A stretch of 64,000 nt of DNA from Bosea sp. OAE506 (lineage in GTDB: Bacteria > Pseudomonadota > Alphaproteobacteria > Rhizobiales > Beijerinckiaceae). The stretch's first letter is position 1, and every line of letters begins with the position of its first letter. The stretch lies in assembly GCF_040546595.1 (NCBI RefSeq), contig NZ_JBEPOB010000001.1:317501-381500 (forward strand), in the 5' to 3' direction. Of this stretch, positions 61,334-64,000 are shown one piece after another. The position numbers were made by a program, and so were the translations under genes. The notes under the pieces are model-generated. The model was not told the DNA's origin. It did not search any database and saw only the letters and a program-made list of their open reading frames with translations.

Positions 61334-62539
61334 ATGAAGTTCAAGATGTTCCTGACCACGACCGCCTTCGCCGCGCTGATGGCGGCACCTGCGCTCGCCC
61401 AGCAGATCAGCGTGAAGGCCGGCGTGCTGAACGACCGTTCCGGCCTCTATGCCGACCTCTCGGGCGAAGGCTCGGTGATCGCCGCGCGCATGGCGGTCGA
61501 GGACTTCAAGGCGGCCGAGAAGGGCATCAAGGTCGAGATCGTCTCGGCCGACCACCAGAACAAGCCGGACGTCGGCTCGACCATCGCCCGCACCTGGTAC
61601 GACCAGGACGGCGTCGACATCATCCTCGACGTGCCGACCTCCTCGGTCGCGCTGGCGGTCAACCAGATCACGCGCGAGAAGAACAAGATCCACATCAATT
61701 CCGGCGCGGCCTCCTCCGACCTGACCGGCAAGGCCTGCTCGCCCAACACGGTGCACTGGACCTACGACACCTATGCGCTGGCCCAGGGCACCGGCGGCGC
61801 CATGGTCAAGGCCGGCGGCGACAGCTGGTACTTCCTCACCGCCGACTACGCCTTCGGCCACGCGCTGGAGCGCGACACCGCCGCCATCGTCACAAAGAAC
61901 GGCGGCAAGGTCGTCGGCGCGGTTCGCACGCCCTTCCCGGGCACGGACTTCTCCTCGTTCCTGCTGCAGGCGCAGGCTTCCAAGGCCAAGGTGATCGGGC
62001 TCGCGAACGCCGGCGGCGACACCATTAACTCGATCAAGCAGGCGAACGAATTCGGCATCACCGCCGGCGGCCAGAAGCTCGCGGGGTTGCTCGTCTTCCT
62101 CTCGGACGTGCATTCGCTGGGCTTGGCCACGGCGCAGGGGCTGGTGCTGACGGAGTCCTTCTACTGGGACACCAACGACCAGACCCGGACCTGGTCCGAC
62201 CGCTTCGCCAAGGCCAATGGCGGCAAGAAGCCGACCATGGTCCAGGCCGGCGTCTATTCCGGCATGCTGCACTATCTCAAGGCGGTCGAGGCTGCGAAGT
62301 CGAAGGACTCCGCGGCGGTTATGGCCAAGATGAAGGAACTGCCGACCGAGGACCCGCTCTTCGGCAAGGGTTCTGTGCGCGCCGACGGCCGCAAGATGCA
62401 CGACATGTACCTGTTCGAGGTCAAGAAGCCGGGCGAGTCGAAGGGTGCTTGGGACTACTACAAGCAGATCTCGGTGCTGCCGGCCGAGCAGGCCTTCCGC
62501 CCGCTCGCGGAGAGCGAGTGCCCGCTCGTCAAGAAGTGA
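61334..62539 (+). CDS. ABC transporter substrate-binding protein (Peripla_BP_6, LivK-like)
   Basis: 401-residue periplasmic binding protein. Signal peptide MKFKMFLTTTAFAALMAA with cleavage after PALAQ. The mature start VKAGVLNDRSGLYADLSGEGSV and DVPTSSVALAVNQITREKNKI fit the type I fold of the Liv/amide-urea class. This subgroup often binds aromatic acids, amides or short-chain compounds and not leucine; ligand unknown. GGAGAG 7 bases before ATG. Confidence 0.92.
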   Translation: MKFKMFLTTTAFAALMAAPALAQQISVKAGVLNDRSGLYADLSGEGSVIAARMAVEDFKAAEKGIKVEIVSADHQNKPDVGSTIARTWYDQDGVDIILDVPTSSVALAVNQITREKNKIHINSGAASSDLTGKACSPNTVHWTYDTYALAQGTGGAMVKAGGDSWYFLTADYAFGHALERDTAAIVTKNGGKVVGAVRTPFPGTDFSSFLLQAQASKAKVIGLANAGGDTINSIKQANEFGITAGGQKLAGLLVFLSDVHSLGLATAQGLVLTESFYWDTNDQTRTWSDRFAKANGGKKPTMVQAGVYSGMLHYLKAVEAAKSKDSAAVMAKMKELPTEDPLFGKGSVRADGRKMHDMYLFEVKKPGESKGAWDYYKQISVLPAEQAFRPLAESECPLVKK

Positions 62540-62552
62540 GCGTTTGAGACAG

Positions 62553-62636
62553 CGTCATTCTCGGGCCTGACCCGAGAATCTCTCAAACCAGAGTGCTCTG
62601 GTTTCCGAGATGGTCGGGGCAGGCCCGACCATGACG
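62553..62636. repeat. CGTCATTCTCGGG compound palindrome
   Basis: CGTCATTCTCGGG start, two hairpins meeting around AAACCAGAGTGCTCTGGTTT, end CCCGACCATGACG. Lies just after the binding-protein stop, where it may protect that mRNA end and set binding-protein excess over the permeases. Confidence 0.75.
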
Positions 62637-62645
62637 CCGATTAGG

Positions 62646-62675
62646 ATCATCCCGGACCGCCCCGTCCGGGATGAT
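62646..62675. repeat. ATCATCCCGGAC hairpin
   Basis: Perfect 12-bp arms ATCATCCCGGAC (62646-62657) and GTCCGGGATGAT (62664-62675). Second, separate palindrome class directly after the previous element. Confidence 0.75.
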
Positions 62676-62719
62676 GGCGACCACCTTGCCAATGCCCGCA
62701 AAGATGATCTGAGCCCCGC

Positions 62720-63607
62720 ATGTTCGAACTTCTCGGTGTCCCGCCCCAGGCGCTGTTTGGCCAGGTCCTTCTCGGCCTGATCAACGGCTCGTTCTACGCG
62801 ATCCTCAGCCTCGGGCTGGCGGTGATCTTCGGGCTGCTCAACATCATCAACTTCACCCATGGCGCGCAGTACATGATGGGCGCCTTCGTCGCCTGGATGT
62901 GCCTGACCTATCTCGGCATCAACTACTGGGTGGCCCTCCTGCTGGCGCCGCTGGCGGTTGGCGCGACGGGCATCGTGATCGAGAGGCTGCTGCTCAAACG
63001 CATCGCCCATGTCGATCATCTCTACGGGCTGCTGCTCACATTCGGCCTTGCCCTGATCATCCAGGGTCTGTTCCGCAACGGATATGGTTCGTCCGGCCTG
63101 CCCTACCAGATTCCCGCCGAGCTGCGCGGGGGCGTCAATCTCGGCTTCATGTTTCTGCCCTGGTATCGCGGCTGGGTCGTCGTCGCCTCGCTCGTGGTCT
63201 GCCTGTCGACCTGGTTCCTGATCGAGAAGACCAAGCTCGGCGCCTACTTACGCGCCGCGACCGAGAACCCGACGCTGACCCAGGCCTTCGGCATCAATGT
63301 GCCGCTGATGGTGACGCTGACCTATGGCTTCGGCGTGGCGCTGGCGGGATTTGCCGGCGTGCTGGCGGCGCCGATCTATTCGGTCAACCCGAACATGGGC
63401 GCCGATCTCATCATCGTCGTCTTCGCCGTCGTCGTCATCGGCGGCATGGGCTCGATCCTGGGCGCCATCGTCACCGGCTTCTCGCTCGGCTTGATCGAGG
63501 GGCTGACCAAGGTCTTCTATCCGGAGGCCTCGGCGACGGTGATCTTCATCATCATGGTGCTGGTGCTGCTGGTGCGGCCGGCCGGCCTGTTCGGACGGGC
63601 CGCGTGA
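62720..63607 (+). CDS. livH: Branched-chain amino acid type ABC permease (LivH)
   Basis: 295-residue permease with about eight hydrophobic segments. LGLINGSFYAILSLGLAVIFGLLNIINFTHG is the LivH opening (split here: LINGSFYAILSLGLAVIFG, LLNIINFTHGAQYMMGA); GMGSILGAIVTGFSLGLIEGL is the conserved C-terminal loop. Forms the membrane channel with LivM. Confidence 0.93.
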   Translation: MFELLGVPPQALFGQVLLGLINGSFYAILSLGLAVIFGLLNIINFTHGAQYMMGAFVAWMCLTYLGINYWVALLLAPLAVGATGIVIERLLLKRIAHVDHLYGLLLTFGLALIIQGLFRNGYGSSGLPYQIPAELRGGVNLGFMFLPWYRGWVVVASLVVCLSTWFLIEKTKLGAYLRAATENPTLTQAFGINVPLMVTLTYGFGVALAGFAGVLAAPIYSVNPNMGADLIIVVFAVVVIGGMGSILGAIVTGFSLGLIEGLTKVFYPEASATVIFIIMVLVLLVRPAGLFGRAA

Positions 63608-63638
63608 TGGCCGCCCGCCGCGAGACGAGGATTTGACC

Positions 63639-64000
63639 ATGGCCGACATCGCCGCCACCGAAGCTCCCGCCGCCCTCCTCCCGGGCGAGGCCGACAAGGG
63701 CACGCTGCGCCTGCATCGCGCCATCATGATCGGCATCGCGATCCTGCTCGTGATCGCGCCATTCGTGGCCTATCCGGTCTTCGTCATGAAGGTCCTGTGC
63801 TTCGCGCTGTTCGCGCTCGCCTTCAACCTGCTGCTCGGCTATGGCGGCCTGCTCTCCTTCGGCCACGCCGCCTATTTTGGCATGGCGAGCTATGTCTGCG
63901 CCTTCACAGCCAAGAACTGGGGGCTGACGCCGGAGCTCGCTATCCTGCTCGGCACAGCGGTTTCCGGGGGGCTCGGCCTGGTCTTCGGCGCGCTGGCGAT
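63639..64000 (+). CDS. livM: Branched-chain amino acid type ABC permease (LivM), 3' end beyond window
   Basis: First 120 codons only. Short cytoplasmic N-terminus (MADIAATEAPAALLPGEAD) then membrane helices and the LivM string NLLLGYGGLLSFGHAAYFGMASYV. Partner of LivH 31 bases upstream; runs off the right edge. Confidence 0.9.
   Translation, partial: MADIAATEAPAALLPGEADKGTLRLHRAIMIGIAILLVIAPFVAYPVFVMKVLCFALFALAFNLLLGYGGLLSFGHAAYFGMASYVCAFTAKNWGLTPELAILLGTAVSGGLGLVFGALA

Noticed and set aside
1..64000. tRNA, rRNA, insertion sequence, prophage or integrative element
   Set aside because: No tRNA cloverleaf, rRNA stretch, transposase, integrase or phage gene was seen, and base and codon use look even across the window.

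Overview
The window is high-GC DNA, densely coded on both strands, from an alphaproteobacterium of the Hyphomicrobiales (Rhizobiales). Gene content suggests a Bosea-like organism, but this is inferred from the sequence alone. Pointers are a Ros/MucR regulator, the aerobic (CobN/CobG) B12 pathway, an alphaproteobacterial che operon with its receptors inside it, many NMT1-type and Liv-type ABC transporters, and GTCAT...ATGAC palindromes between genes. No rRNA, tRNA, transposase, integrase or CRISPR array was seen.

Layout. 1-5.3 kb (minus): a tripartite RND efflux operon (adaptor, pump, outer-membrane factor running off the left edge) with a divergent TetR regulator. 6-13.7 kb: a minus-strand uptake and catabolic operon (substrate-binding protein, SDR, allantoinase/hydantoinase-like enzyme, ABC ATPase, permease, second amidohydrolase) with a divergent LysR regulator and a LysR-type box between them; the likely substrate is a small cyclic amide or ureide. 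13.7-15.9 kb: LOG-family enzyme, formamidase/acetamidase and a MucR-like regulator. 16-30 kb (minus): a chemotaxis operon STAS-cheY-cheA-cheW-mcp-mcp-mcp-cheW-cheR-cheB plus a soluble protein with two degenerate receptor-tip-like motifs. 30.2-36.7 kb: AraC regulator, DUF924 protein, ethanolamine ammonia-lyase (eutBC), GMC oxidoreductase and an unknown membrane protein.

36.8-56 kb is the cobalamin region. cobD, cbiB, cobU and cobO flank a clear B12 riboswitch at about 41.6 kb. The riboswitch precedes a HupE/UreJ-type probable cobalt permease, a DUF1636 protein, cobW, cobN, cobG, cobH, cobI and cobJ; cobK lies inverted inside this plus-strand series; then come cobL, cobE, cobM, cobB and bluB. 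Together they cover cobalt supply, most corrin-ring methylations, ring contraction, cobalt insertion, adenosylation, the aminopropanol arm and the lower ligand. cobA, cobF (if used), cobQ, cobS/cobT, cobV and the DMB phosphoribosyltransferase are not in the window.

56-64 kb: succinyl-CoA:3-ketoacid CoA-transferase (scoAB), an exported caspase-fold protein with a peptidoglycan-binding-like segment, and a branched-chain amino acid type ABC transporter (two ATPases, binding protein, LivH, partial LivM).

Most notable: a perfect 31-bp inverted repeat of the intergenic-palindrome type inserted in frame within cobN; the double-tip chemotaxis protein; a soluble receptor with two 90-residue tandem repeats; near-identical signalling DNA in the three receptors; cobK antisense inside the cob series with its start codon overlapping that of cobL; and an inverted repeat that covers the eutB ribosome-binding site.
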